Shown here: positions 42,700-53,394 of the stretch, piece after piece | Layout of the letters: every line of letters begins with the position of its first letter | Numbering within the stretch: the stretch's first letter is position 1 | Source: Actinoplanes ianthinogenes | GTDB lineage: Bacteria; Actinomycetota; Actinomycetes; Mycobacteriales; Micromonosporaceae | DNA: 64,000 nucleotides | Assembly: GCF_018324205.1 (NCBI RefSeq) | Contig: NZ_AP023356.1 | Coordinates: forward strand, 7,441,501-7,505,500 | Direction: 5' to 3' | The notes under the pieces: model-generated | Seen by the model: the letters and a program-made list of their open reading frames with translations, nothing else | Databases searched by the model: none | Told to the model about the DNA's origin: nothing | Made by a program: the position numbers and the translations under genes

Positions 42700-43325
42700 A
42701 GGCTCTCCAGGTCCTGCAGAGCGCTCACCAACGGTCCCGCCGGGAGGACCGCGAGCAGGTCGAGGGTGCCCCCGGCCGGACTGAAGACGACGATGACAGC
42801 GCCGCCGGCGGCACCGAGCGGCACGACGACCCGCCGGTGGTCGCCGAGCACCGGCTGGCCGGGCGCCGAAACCAGAGCGGCCCCGGTCTGCCGGCCGGCG
42901 GCGATCGCCACCAGAGCCTCGGCGATGACCGCGCAGACGGCGGGCGGCTGCTCCTCACGGATCCGCAGGAGATCGTCGAGCGCGGCCGGCCAGGCGGTGA
43001 TCTGCCGGCCCCTGGCCGGCGGCGCGACGGTTCGCGCCGGCGGGGTCACGCCGAGCAGTTCGGCCAGCATCCCCAGGGTGACCTTCCCGGTGCCGCGGGG
43101 ATTGCGGCGCCGGCGGTCCAGCTCGACGACGTGGGCGGCGTCCTCCAGGGCCTGCGCGGCGTCGGTCAGCCGCTCGAACAGCGGCCACGGCAGGATGACC
43201 GCCTCGGCGCGGTGGTGACGACCGAAAGCGAACAGGCCGCGGGGTCCATGGACCCGGAAGGCGCGCAGCATGTCGGTCAACTGGCTGCGGGTCTGCACCA
43301 GCCCGCGGATGGTGGTGGGGATCAT
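42696..43325 (-). CDS. Putative single-chain Phd/YefM-type antitoxin fused to a RelE/ParE-like domain
   Basis: 209 aa. Residues about 10-65 (SQLTDMLRAFRVHGPRGLFA, then EAVILPWPLFERLTDAAQAL) follow the Phd/YefM antitoxin fold. After a basic/Pro linker, residues about 110-205 (AWPAALDDLLRIREEQPPAV, PVLGDHRRVVVPLG, VIVVFSPAGGTLDLLAVLP) follow the helix-helix-sheet order of RelE/ParE toxins. The usual arrangement is two genes; here one chain carries both. Active-site basic residues are not clear. Last gene of the secretion operon, overlapping DUF4913 by ATGA. Domain calls are by pattern only; confidence is moderate to low. Confidence 0.45.
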   Translation of the reverse strand: MIPTTIRGLVQTRSQLTDMLRAFRVHGPRGLFAFGRHHRAEAVILPWPLFERLTDAAQALEDAAHVVELDRRRRNPRGTGKVTLGMLAELLGVTPPARTVAPPARGRQITAWPAALDDLLRIREEQPPAVCAVIAEALVAIAAGRQTGAALVSAPGQPVLGDHRRVVVPLGAAGGAVIVVFSPAGGTLDLLAVLPAGPLVSALQDLESL

Positions 43326-43864
43326 CGTGGGGGAGTCCTCGGTTCGGTATCCCCCGAGTGAGCAAGTTTACGGCGGTCCACGTCCTGTGCGACGAACGCG
43401 GCCACCTGTGGATCGGGCGCCCAGGCGCGCGCCGGCCGGTCCTGATGCACCCGGTTGTCGACGCAGCCACGCCAGCCCGCCCGCGCCTGCAACCGGTCGA
43501 CCGTCGGCCACAGCCACCGGTCGTGCCAGGCGACCAGATCGTCCCGCGGCTCCGCCGGACCGTCGCGATACGCGGCATGCCACGACGCCATCAGGGCGGT
43601 CAGCTCCTCCACGGCGATCGGATGCCGGAACCAGCACGGCGGGATCGTGGCCGCCGTGCCGGTCAGGTCGTACCGCGGCACCAGCCAGTCGACCCAGTCG
43701 ATCAGCTCCGCCCACAGGTGCGCCGCCGTCTCCGCGTCCGCGTCGCGCCACGACCAGCGCCTGCTCCCGGGCGCGGCGCTCAACTGCTCGACCGCGGCGG
43801 TCAGGTCGTCCACGTCCAGGCGCAGCAGGGCGACCTCCTCGGCGATCCCGCCGATGTCGCTCAT
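43322..43864 (-). CDS. DUF4913 protein
   Basis: 180 aa. Short coiled-coil-like start (VALLRLDVDDLTAAVEQL), then the DUF4913 core with its aromatic signature HLWAELIDWVDWLVPRYDL, IPPCWFRHPIAVEELTALM and WHDRWLWPTVDRL. This family is typical of actinobacterial conjugative elements and plasmids; no activity is known. ATG 43864 overlaps the VirD4/TraG stop and its own stop overlaps the next start, so it is translationally coupled in the secretion operon. Confidence 0.8.
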   Translation of the reverse strand: MSDIGGIAEEVALLRLDVDDLTAAVEQLSAAPGSRRWSWRDADAETAAHLWAELIDWVDWLVPRYDLTGTAATIPPCWFRHPIAVEELTALMASWHAAYRDGPAEPRDDLVAWHDRWLWPTVDRLQARAGWRGCVDNRVHQDRPARAWAPDPQVAAFVAQDVDRRKLAHSGDTEPRTPPR

Positions 43865-45609
43865 CAGGCCGTCCTCTCCGGCTGCTGCGCCGCGCGGATC
43901 GCGGCGGCATCCTTACGCCGCCACCACGGCCGCAGCCGGACCAGCGCCGGGCTCATGTTGCGATAGAACAGCAGCGCCTCACCGACCGGCAGGGTGAGGA
44001 TCTTCTCCGGTGGCAGCACCCGCTCCCGCTCCTCGCTCTCGGTGACCGACCCCGGCTGGTCGGCCGCGTGCGTGGTCGAGGTCCGGCGTACCCGCCGCTC
44101 GCCGCACAGCTTCGACAACTGCTCCAGATCGTTGGCGTCGGCCAGGCCACCGAGCACCAGCTTGACCGTCGCCGCCGCCCACAGCGCACCGTAGCCCTTC
44201 TCGCCCCACCGGTCACGACCCTGATCCGGCGACTGGATCAGCACCATCACGGTCACGCCGCGGCCGCCCGAGTCACTCATCAGCCCGGCCAGGCTCGGCA
44301 GCGGCGCGACGTTCGCGGCCTCGTCCAGGACCAGGCGCAACGGCGGGTCGAGCCGGCCCTGCGGCCGGCGCTGCGACATCCGCTTCGCGACCTTGACGAT
44401 GTGGTCGGCGAGCGCGGTGACGAACGGCGCCGTCGAGCCGTCGTCACCCTCACTGAGCAGGTACAGCGTGCCCCGCTCGGCCAGGAACCGCTCGACGTCG
44501 AGACCCTCGTCCGGCCCCGGCGTCACCGCGGCCATCACCCGGGGCGACGCCAGCGGCTTGAGCACCAGGCCCAGCGTCATCTTGGTGCTCGACACCGTCT
44601 CCGGGGCGCCCCGCACGAAGGTGCGCAACGCACCGTGCCAGCCGGGAGCGGCCCGGTCGTCGCCGTGCAGGATGTCCAGCGGCTCGTCGTTGTCGAAGTC
44701 GGCCGCCCAGGCCGCCACGTCCCGCATCGTCCGGCCGCCGAGCGCGGCGGCGTGCAGCAGGCACCGCAGCACCGTGTCGGCGCCCTGGGTGAAGAAGTCA
44801 CCGTTCTTCGTCTCGCCCAGCGGCACCGCGGCGACGAACGCCCGCGACCGCTCCGACGCGACCCCCGGATCCTCGCAGCCGGCCACCGGCGACCAGCGCA
44901 ACTGCTCCGGCCAGCCGGCGATGTCCTCCGGATCGAAGACGTGCACCGGCCGGTCCTCGGTGCCCCGCATCGCCGCGGTCAGCCGGACCAGCTCCGCCTT
45001 GGTCGAGGTGGCGACCACCGCCCCCGGCGCGTCGAGGATCGCGCTGACCGCGAACCACAGGGTCTTGCCCATCCGGGGCGGGCCGATCAGCAGGAGTGAA
45101 TCCTCGTGCTGGGCATAGAGCGGCCCGGCCGGATGCGTCGCCAGGAACATCGCCCAGGACGCCGGATCGGGGTTCTTCGCCTGGGCCAGCGACGGCCGCA
45201 CCTGCCGCGCCTTGCGGATCGCGGCACCCTTCAGCAGCGTCGCGCGCAACTGGGCCGGGGTGGCCAGCCCGTCCGGCTGCCGGCCGCCCGCCCGGCGCAG
45301 CTGCCACCAGAGCAGCAGGCCGGCCGGCACACCGACCAGGATCAGGACGAGCAGCCACACCAGCGGCGCCGGCGGCAACTCGCCCCGCACCGCCTCCGGA
45401 TAGCCGGCCAGCGGATCGACCGGCGACGTCCGCACCGCCCGGATCGAGTCGGCGAACCGGATCGCCGGGTGGTGACCGGTCAGCGCCGCAGCGCCCCGCA
45501 CCGCGAAGTGGAACACCGCCGCGACCGCGATCAGCGCGCCGAACAGGATCAGCACCAGGTTCAGCAGCGTGTCGTTCGACCTGCCGCCCGGCGCCCGGCC
45601 GCCGCTCAC
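43864..45609 (-). CDS. VirD4/TraG-type coupling protein of a type IV secretion system
   Basis: 581 aa from GTG 45609. Two N-terminal membrane helices (LNLVLILFGALIAVAAVFHF and LVWLLVLILVGVPAGLLLW), then a RecA-like ATPase: Walker A LLIGPPRMGKTLWF (about 172) and Walker B LRLVLDEAANVAPL (about 425), plus VMVLIQSPDQGRDRWG of the TraG/TraD family. It would recruit DNA or protein substrates and feed them into the membrane channel. GTGA overlap with virB4 and ATGA overlap with the DUF4913 gene. Confidence 0.88.
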   Translation of the reverse strand: MSGGRAPGGRSNDTLLNLVLILFGALIAVAAVFHFAVRGAAALTGHHPAIRFADSIRAVRTSPVDPLAGYPEAVRGELPPAPLVWLLVLILVGVPAGLLLWWQLRRAGGRQPDGLATPAQLRATLLKGAAIRKARQVRPSLAQAKNPDPASWAMFLATHPAGPLYAQHEDSLLLIGPPRMGKTLWFAVSAILDAPGAVVATSTKAELVRLTAAMRGTEDRPVHVFDPEDIAGWPEQLRWSPVAGCEDPGVASERSRAFVAAVPLGETKNGDFFTQGADTVLRCLLHAAALGGRTMRDVAAWAADFDNDEPLDILHGDDRAAPGWHGALRTFVRGAPETVSSTKMTLGLVLKPLASPRVMAAVTPGPDEGLDVERFLAERGTLYLLSEGDDGSTAPFVTALADHIVKVAKRMSQRRPQGRLDPPLRLVLDEAANVAPLPSLAGLMSDSGGRGVTVMVLIQSPDQGRDRWGEKGYGALWAAATVKLVLGGLADANDLEQLSKLCGERRVRRTSTTHAADQPGSVTESEERERVLPPEKILTLPVGEALLFYRNMSPALVRLRPWWRRKDAAAIRAAQQPERTA

Positions 45610-48173
45610 GCGCCGACCTCCACACCGCTGAGGTCCGCCTCCTCGTCCCGGACGATCACCCCGGTCCCGGTCATCGCGGCATCCGTGTTGGTCAACTCCA
45701 CCTCCAGGTCGGAGCGCAGATGCGACACGATGATCGGATCCGCGGAACCGATCTTGACCAGCGGCGTGCCCTTCGGCAGTTCCAGCAGGATGCCCATCGC
45801 CGTCGACGGCAGGTTGAACAGGCGCACACACTCGCGGGCGTCGTCCTCCTTCGCCTGCCCGTAGATGAACACCGTCTCCGCCTCCTTGACCATCGCGATC
45901 GCCGGCGAATCCGCCGGCACGTCGGAGATGTGGTGCACCGCCACCACGTTGCACAAGCCGAGACCACGAGCGAGCTTCCAGTTGCGCCGGGCGACCTTGG
46001 CGAAGCTGCCCTCGATCAGGTGCCAGCCCTCCTCCACCACGAAGATCGTCTGCACCGGCTCGTCCTGGTTGGCCAGCACGTTCATCAGCCAGGTGTTGAT
46101 GATGCTCATCACGATCGGCAGCGCCGGCCCGGTCTCCGGCAGCGCGGAGACGTCGAAGACGGTCAGCCCGGCGTCGAGGTTGACGTTCGCGCTCGTCGGC
46201 GCGTCGACCAGCCCGGCCAGGTCCTCCTCGATCATCCGCTCCAGCTCGAACGCGGCGTCGTAACCCCACTCCAGCAGCCGCGCCACGTCGACCCGAGCCT
46301 CCCGCGCCGCGTCGGCGTCGGGCTGCAACAGCGCGGCGACGATGTCCCCGATCACCGCCGCCCGGCCCTGCTCCCCGGCCCGCCGCAGAGCGGTCCGGTG
46401 AGCCACCCGCAGCGCCTTGCCCTCCTTCGGGGTCAACGGCCGCTCCAGCGCCTCGGCGAGCACCGCGCGCAGCAGCATCGACTGCCCGGCCGGCGACGCC
46501 TCGCCGACCGCCTCCCGCGCCGAGATCGCCGGATCCAGGACGTTGATCCGGCTGCCGGTGCCGTCCAGGGTGAACTTGATCGGCTCGACCCCGAACTGGC
46601 GGGCGGTCGGGGCGTACTCACCCTCCTTGGTCTTGCCGTCCAGCTTCTTGTCGATGACCACGACCCGCCGCCCGAGCAACAGCTGCCGCAACACCGCCCA
46701 CGTCTTGAGCAGCGAGGAGTTGTGTGTCGGGATCAGCTCCCGGCCGGCCAGGAACATGCCGCTTTCAGCGGCGACCTGGATGCAGCGGACCGGGATGCTG
46801 GGCACCGGACGTACCTCGGTGATGTAGCGGTAGCCGGTCCGGGCTCGCAGGTGGTGCTTCTTGTGGTTAGGCCGGAGGACTTCTGCTCCGGCGGTGAACG
46901 TCACCATCCACTTCGCCCCACGGTCACGCCCCGCAAGCTTGGCGCGTCGCTCGCGCATCGTCGCCGGGAAACCGAGCGACAGAGCCAGCTCCCACACGTC
47001 CCGGGCGAGCCGCGGGTGCGTCAGCGTGATCCGCGCCCGGCCGCCCGGGCTGATCGTCCCGTCGGTGTCGAGCAGCCCGGCCAGCAACGCGCGGCGCTGC
47101 GTCAGACCGGCACGCAGGTAGGCGACCGGGATGTGCTTGTCACCGAACACCCCGAGCTCGCGCAGTCCGCCGGCCAGTGACGCCCCGAGGACGTACGGCG
47201 GCACCGGCAGGTTCCCCTCCGGCATCTGTAACGGCCCGGCCGTGGCGACGGCATGGTTGAGCCGGCCGCCGGACCGCAGCGTCGCCGCGATCTGCCGCGT
47301 CGTCACAGGCCGCCGCTCCGCGCCGCCCGCACGCCGGTGACCCTCCGGCCGGGCTTCGAGCACGGCCACCGCAGCCGGCTGCTCGGTGGTGCCGCGCCGG
47401 ACCCGCTGCGGTGGGCGGTGCCGCTCTTTCGCGGCTCGGGTCCGGTCGGCGAGGGTCTCGGTCACCCACAGATGGTCGGCGTCGGCGATCACCGATGAGC
47501 CGTCGGAGAACACCACCTCGTAGCAGGGCCGGTCGTGCATCACCGCGGAGACCGCGATCACCGGAGTCGGGCGTCCGTGCTCGTCGAAGACGTGATCTCC
47601 CGGCGTCAGCTCGCCCATCGTGCTCCACCCGCCGGGCGTCGCGACCGGCGTACCGACGTCCAGCGCCTTGCCCTTGCCGACGTCGCCGATGACGATGACG
47701 TTCGGGCTGGTGATGACGCCGTCGAAGTAGGCCTCGAACGGGTCGTGGGTGACGCTCTGACCGGTCTCCGCGTCCTGGCCGATGATCAGGCCGCGCGGCG
47801 AGGTCGGCGGCGCGGCGACGGCGATGTTCAGCGCCTCGGCCTGCCGGGTCGTGGACTTGATGCCACGGACCCGGGGCTCGTAGAAGCCCTGCCCGTCCAG
47901 CCACCGGTTGCGGCGCACCGCGCCGGCCGGGCGTGGGGCGGCCTGCGCCCTGGCCTCCTTGGCCTCCTTGGCCTTTTTGGCCTTTGTGGCCGGCGGCGGG
48001 CCGGCCGGCTTCGTGCCGCTGCGGCCGGTGCCCTCGGCGGCCGGGGGTGAGCCGGTGACCTTTGCTCCGTGGCGGTCGGTGCCGCCGGCGGCCGGGGGTG
48101 TCAGGGGGCCGGGCACCCAGCCGGTCTTGGGGGTCCGCGCCGGCTTGCGCCGGCCGGAGAACGGCCACGCCAT
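45606..48173 (-). CDS. VirB4-like T4SS ATPase interrupted by an intein
   Basis: 855 aa precursor, 539 aa after intein removal. The N-terminal Lys/Ala/Pro-rich tail (to about 90) precedes a VirB4/TraC-type domain. The Walker A GDVGKGK|SSLLKTW is split by the intein between residues 169 and 486. Walker B-like TIFVVEEGWHLI and the following HHISDVPADSPA fit VirB4 motor proteins. Without splicing the P-loop cannot form, so the secretion motor depends on protein splicing. ATG 48173 overlaps the SCO6880-like gene; the stop overlaps the coupling-protein gene. Confidence 0.85.
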   Translation of the reverse strand: MAWPFSGRRKPARTPKTGWVPGPLTPPAAGGTDRHGAKVTGSPPAAEGTGRSGTKPAGPPPATKAKKAKEAKEARAQAAPRPAGAVRRNRWLDGQGFYEPRVRGIKSTTRQAEALNIAVAAPPTSPRGLIIGQDAETGQSVTHDPFEAYFDGVITSPNVIVIGDVGKGKALDVGTPVATPGGWSTMGELTPGDHVFDEHGRPTPVIAVSAVMHDRPCYEVVFSDGSSVIADADHLWVTETLADRTRAAKERHRPPQRVRRGTTEQPAAVAVLEARPEGHRRAGGAERRPVTTRQIAATLRSGGRLNHAVATAGPLQMPEGNLPVPPYVLGASLAGGLRELGVFGDKHIPVAYLRAGLTQRRALLAGLLDTDGTISPGGRARITLTHPRLARDVWELALSLGFPATMRERRAKLAGRDRGAKWMVTFTAGAEVLRPNHKKHHLRARTGYRYITEVRPVPSIPVRCIQVAAESGMFLAGRELIPTHNSSLLKTWAVLRQLLLGRRVVVIDKKLDGKTKEGEYAPTARQFGVEPIKFTLDGTGSRINVLDPAISAREAVGEASPAGQSMLLRAVLAEALERPLTPKEGKALRVAHRTALRRAGEQGRAAVIGDIVAALLQPDADAAREARVDVARLLEWGYDAAFELERMIEEDLAGLVDAPTSANVNLDAGLTVFDVSALPETGPALPIVMSIINTWLMNVLANQDEPVQTIFVVEEGWHLIEGSFAKVARRNWKLARGLGLCNVVAVHHISDVPADSPAIAMVKEAETVFIYGQAKEDDARECVRLFNLPSTAMGILLELPKGTPLVKIGSADPIIVSHLRSDLEVELTNTDAAMTGTGVIVRDEEADLSGVEVGA
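46719..47666 (-). other. Class-3-type intein in the VirB4 P-loop
   Basis: Residues 170-485 of the precursor (316 aa). It starts ALDVGTPVATPGGW, with Ala instead of Cys/Ser at position 1, and ends LIPTHN followed by Ser. The class 3 triad is visible: Trp236 in ADADHLW (block B), Cys464 in VRCIQV (block F) and Thr483 in PTHN (block G). Residues about 325-375 are a LAGLIDADG homing-endonuclease domain: block E is intact (LLAGLLDTDGTI), but the first motif reads VLGASLAGGLRE and lacks the metal-binding Asp, so cutting activity is doubtful. Confidence 0.85.
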
Positions 48174-49687
48174 CAGGCCACCTCCATCCCACGCCACAGC
48201 GGCCAGGTGGCGACCGCCGCCGTGTCGTGCTCCGTGTCGTACCAGTCGAGGTAGGCGATGCCGCACTCGCTGGCCTTCTCCTCCACCCGCTCGCAGGCCT
48301 CCCGCAGCAGCTCACGGCCCGGCGCGCTGACCGACACGAACAGCGCGTAGTTGACGCCGTGGTGCCCGCTGCCCGGCCGCAGGTCGTGCAGGCGCTGCTG
48401 GGACGCGGTCATCTGCAACTCACGGGAGCCGTCGGACACCAGGCCCTCGTCCGCGGCGGTCCGTGCCGAGCTGCGGTCCTGCGCGACGTCGGAGACCGCC
48501 TGCGGCCGGGCCCGCCGGACCGGCACGAAATCCATCAACACCGTTACGGTACGGATGACGGCCGGCGTCACGTCGGTCAGCAGCGGCGCCAGCCACCGCA
48601 TGTGCACCGGCTCCGGGGTGATCGCGTCGGCGGGGATGTGCGCCACGCGGGTGTGCCACTTGTCGTTGTAGATCACCGCGTCCCGGGTGGCCCGGCTCGC
48701 CTGCCAGCAGGTCGCCAGGTCGACGTCGCCGTGGTCGTCGATGAGGAAGTCGGGGTCCTGCACGGCGCGCAGCAGCGCGGCGAGGCGGCGTTCGCCGAGC
48801 CCGCGCGGGTTGCGCAGCCCGGCGTTGCGGGCGAGGACGGCGACCCGGGCCATCTCGTTGTAGACCACGCGGCACCACGCGTCGTCGCCCTTGCCGTACA
48901 TGGCGCTGGTGGCGAAGAAGCGTTTGCCCAGCGGGATCCGGACCACGATGAAGTTGCGGTGCTGTTCGCTGACCGAGGCGGTCATCCGGATGAGCTGCGC
49001 GTAGGAGCTCTTCAGGACCTCCGGGACGCCGGCCGGGACCTTCCGGGCGATCCAGCGCTCGTGTTCGGCGGAGTCGAGCGGGACCACCCGGTTGAACAGT
49101 TGCAGCCCGCGGACCAGGCTGGAGTCCTTGGCCAGGGCGGCGCAGAGCTTGCCGAAGCGGGCGGCGGCCTGGTCGTACTCCCACTCCTCGCGCAGGCCGC
49201 CGGAGAGGCCGTCGACCTCCATCACCGCGGACAGGTAGTCGGGGGTGTTGGCGTTGGTGTGGTGGATGACGGCGAGCGGGCCGGCGCCGGCCTCGTAGGT
49301 GAGCACCCGGACCTGCCCGACGCCGTCCGGGACGGCGCGGGGCGGGACCGGGCGGCGCCGTTCGCCGCCCTTGCGCCGGGTGGTGCGTACCGTGGCTTCG
49401 GCGCCGATCGGCGCGAACCAGGACAGCAGCCGGCGGCGCCGGTTGAGCCACCGCAGTTCGCGCACCAGCAGGGCGGCGACGCTGCGCCGGCCGAACCGCC
49501 AGAACAGCACGACCGCGCAGCCGAAGATGGCGAAGCCGGTGAGTATGGCGGAGATGGTGCCGCCGAGCAGCATCAGCGCGCCGAGGAAGAGCCCGATCAG
49601 CAGACCGATGTTCTCCAGGCGGGTGCGTTTGCCGCCCAGCAGGCCACGGCCGCGCAACTCACCGCCGAGCAGGGCAGTACGTGGCAT
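48173..49687 (-). CDS. SCO6880-family conjugation protein with N-terminal membrane segment
   Basis: 504 aa. ATG 49687. Two closely spaced helices (ENIGLLIGLFLGALMLLGGT and AILTGFAIFGCAVVLFWRFG, about 25-65) precede a large cytosolic region rich in Arg and containing WFAPIGAEATVRTTRRKGGE, VLTYEAGAGPLAVIHHTNAN and YNDKWHTRVAHIPADAI. It resembles SCO6880 from Streptomyces, found with T4SS-like genes and often viewed as the VirB3/PrgI-linked partner of VirB4. Overlaps virB4 by ATGA and follows the virB6-like gene with a 2-base gap. Confidence 0.75.
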   Translation of the reverse strand: MPRTALLGGELRGRGLLGGKRTRLENIGLLIGLFLGALMLLGGTISAILTGFAIFGCAVVLFWRFGRRSVAALLVRELRWLNRRRRLLSWFAPIGAEATVRTTRRKGGERRRPVPPRAVPDGVGQVRVLTYEAGAGPLAVIHHTNANTPDYLSAVMEVDGLSGGLREEWEYDQAAARFGKLCAALAKDSSLVRGLQLFNRVVPLDSAEHERWIARKVPAGVPEVLKSSYAQLIRMTASVSEQHRNFIVVRIPLGKRFFATSAMYGKGDDAWCRVVYNEMARVAVLARNAGLRNPRGLGERRLAALLRAVQDPDFLIDDHGDVDLATCWQASRATRDAVIYNDKWHTRVAHIPADAITPEPVHMRWLAPLLTDVTPAVIRTVTVLMDFVPVRRARPQAVSDVAQDRSSARTAADEGLVSDGSRELQMTASQQRLHDLRPGSGHHGVNYALFVSVSAPGRELLREACERVEEKASECGIAYLDWYDTEHDTAAVATWPLWRGMEVA

Positions 49688-49689
49688 CG

Positions 49690-51430
<1,741 letters not shown>

Positions 51431-51444
<14 letters not shown>

Positions 51445-52183
51445 TCGCATACTCCTGCCAGTCGGGTCCGGCGGCCTGAAGTGCCTGCCGGCGCTGGGCG
51501 GCGTCCAGGGGCGTGTCACCGCCGACCAGGTCCTGGGACGCGGGAATCGGGGGTTCGTCCGTCCACTCGTAACGGCGTAGCTTCCAGTCGCCGTTGACCC
51601 AGGCCACCACGGTCGCGTTCGTGTCGCACGAGCCTTGCGCCTGGCCGTTGCCGCGCATGACCTCGCACTCCCAGACGTTGACGGTCGCGGTGTACGAGTC
51701 GCAGGAGACCAGCCGGAAGCCGCCCCACTCCGGATGCGACTCCATGATCAGTTTCAGCTCGAGGGCGGTACGCATGCCCTTGCGGTAGTACTCGATGCGC
51801 TGGGAGTCGGCATCGGAGATCTGGTCCAGCAGTTTGTCGCCGTACGACTTCACCCACTCCAGGCGGGTCGCGGAGGAGATGTAATTGGTGGCCGCGGCGA
51901 CGGCGCCCGCACACGTGTGCTCGTAGCCCATCTGCGTCTTGCCGTCGGCGGCCAGGCTGGAGCCGCCCTCGCCCGCGGTCACGGCGAAGTGCTCCACGGT
52001 GGTGGACGGTGCCGCCGAGCCGGGCGCCGCCGGCGGCGGAGCGGTCGGCTGAGCCGCCGGGTCGTCACCGGAGCGGATGGCGTTGCCGAGGCCCACGCCG
52101 ACCAGCAGGACGACCACCGCACCCAGCGCGATCGGCCACCAGCGCCGGGGTCCGGGCTGTGCGCCGTCGCTGTGCTCGCTCAA
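51431..52183 (-). CDS. Membrane-anchored T4SS accessory protein (TraM/TcpC-like)
   Basis: 250 aa from TTG 52183, an uncommon start supported by GGAG 7 bases upstream. Single N-terminal helix (WWPIALGAVVVLLVGVGLGN), a Pro/Ala linker, then an extracellular domain with several cysteines (HTCAGAV, LVSCDSY, VWECEV, GSCDTN) ending in VVAWVNGDWKLRRYEWTD. The final strand pattern matches NTF2-like domains of Gram-positive VirB8 counterparts (TcpC, TraM). Overlaps the VirB6-like gene. Likely a scaffold outside the membrane. Confidence 0.65.
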
Positions 52184-52204
52184 TCGAGGACTCCGTTTCG
52201 TGAT

Positions 52205-53053
52205 TCAGACTTCGGTGTTCGCGTACAGCCACCACGCGGCGCCGAGCAGGCGCGCCCGTTCGAAGACCGGAGGGGCGGCGCGGGGTGCGACCGCCGGCAC
52301 CGGACCGTCCTGGTGGGCCGGAAGCGCGGCGAGTTTCCAGTCGGCGCCGGTCCAGGTCATGCGTACGGTCGAGGTGCGCCAGGCGCCCGGTGGCGGATCG
52401 CCGTCGCGGGGCACCACACCGCGTTCGAGGTAGTGCCAGATGACGATTTCGGCGGCCTGCGGCGTGTACGCCGCGACCCGGTAGGCGCCCCAGGTCGGAC
52501 GGATCGTGGAGAGCACGACGTGCCCGGCCGGCGGCTCGCCCGCGGCGGTGAGACCGAGGGCGCGCGCCTCGGTGGCGATGGCCGCCTGGATCTGCCGGGA
52601 CTGCCCGGTCAGCCACCGCGGATCGCCGGTCGCCGTCAGGATCTCCTGGCCGACGACCGGCTGGTACAGGCCGGTCGAGCTGAGCGCCTCCAGGTAGACC
52701 GTCGCGGCCGCGACGGCGCCGTCACGGGTCTGCGCGAAGCCGGCCGGGATGCCGCCGGGTCCGGTCCGGGTGCCGCCCGCTCCGGCGGTCACGGCGCCGG
52801 TGGGCAGCTGCTCCTCGCCGCCCTCGTCCTCGTCCTGGTCGCCGTCCACCGGCTGGTCCATCGGCTCGCCCACCGCGGTCGCGGCGACGGAGGCGTCCGG
52901 GTCCGGTGACCGCGGCGTGCCGCCCGGGACGACGACGCCGATGGCGATGCCCAGCACCAGCACTCCGGCCAGCAGCGCCGGCACGACCCAGCCGGGCCGG
53001 CCGCGCCGCGGCTCCGACGCCTCCCGGGTGTCGAGAGAGATCTTGGTCGGCAC
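52205..53053 (-). CDS. Membrane-anchored T4SS accessory protein (second TraM/TcpC-like)
   Basis: 282 aa from GTG 53053. One helix (WVVPALLAGVLVLGIAIGVVV), an acidic linker (DGDQDEDEGGEEQ), then an extracellular domain from about 100 that ends RMTWTGADWKLAALP, the same NTF2-like closing hairpin as its neighbour. The two consecutive proteins probably form the VirB8-like ring layer. Starts 5 bases after the stop of the VirB2-like gene. Confidence 0.6.
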   Translation of the reverse strand: MPTKISLDTREASEPRRGRPGWVVPALLAGVLVLGIAIGVVVPGGTPRSPDPDASVAATAVGEPMDQPVDGDQDEDEGGEEQLPTGAVTAGAGGTRTGPGGIPAGFAQTRDGAVAAATVYLEALSSTGLYQPVVGQEILTATGDPRWLTGQSRQIQAAIATEARALGLTAAGEPPAGHVVLSTIRPTWGAYRVAAYTPQAAEIVIWHYLERGVVPRDGDPPPGAWRTSTVRMTWTGADWKLAALPAHQDGPVPAVAPRAAPPVFERARLLGAAWWLYANTEV

Positions 53054-53058
53054 CCGGC

Positions 53059-53394
53059 CTAGCCGATCACCGACAGGATGGCGCTGAAGATGATCGGCAG
53101 GCCGGCGCAGACCCCGGCGGCGATCCCGGCGTTCTTCAGGTCCCGGGCGCTCTCGGTGATGCCGTGCTCGTAGCCCTGCTTCTTCGCCGAGGCGAACTTG
53201 ACGGTCGCGCTGACGCAGTAGGCCGCGATGGCCGCGAACGCCAGCGCCCACAGGCCGCCGAGGATCTTCTTCCACGCGGTGTTGAACTCGGCGCCGAAGA
53301 CGGTGAAGTCGGGCACGACCCCGTTGAACGGGTTGGTCGGCTCGGCGGCCACCACGAAGTGTGCCGCGTCGTGCAGGGCGTGCAATGCGCTCAT
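53059..53394 (-). CDS. Small two-helix membrane protein, VirB2/TrbC-like
   Basis: 111 aa from ATG 53394, with GAGGAG 9 bases upstream. Two hydrophobic helices (LGGLWALAFAAIAAYCVSAT and AGIAAGVCAGLPIIFSAILS) joined by a charged loop, the size and topology of VirB2/TrbC pilin-type subunits. The cysteines lie within the helices. It has no signal peptide of its own, so it may be a channel subunit rather than a processed pilin. The ParA-like gene overlaps it by ATGA. Confidence 0.65.
   Translation of the reverse strand: MSALHALHDAAHFVVAAEPTNPFNGVVPDFTVFGAEFNTAWKKILGGLWALAFAAIAAYCVSATVKFASAKKQGYEHGITESARDLKNAGIAAGVCAGLPIIFSAILSVIG

Noticed and set aside
43864-46269. 801-residue version of the VirD4-like protein
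   Set aside because: The extra 220 residues are the shadow of VirB4; the GTG at 45609 gives a GTGA overlap and a normal N-terminal membrane segment.
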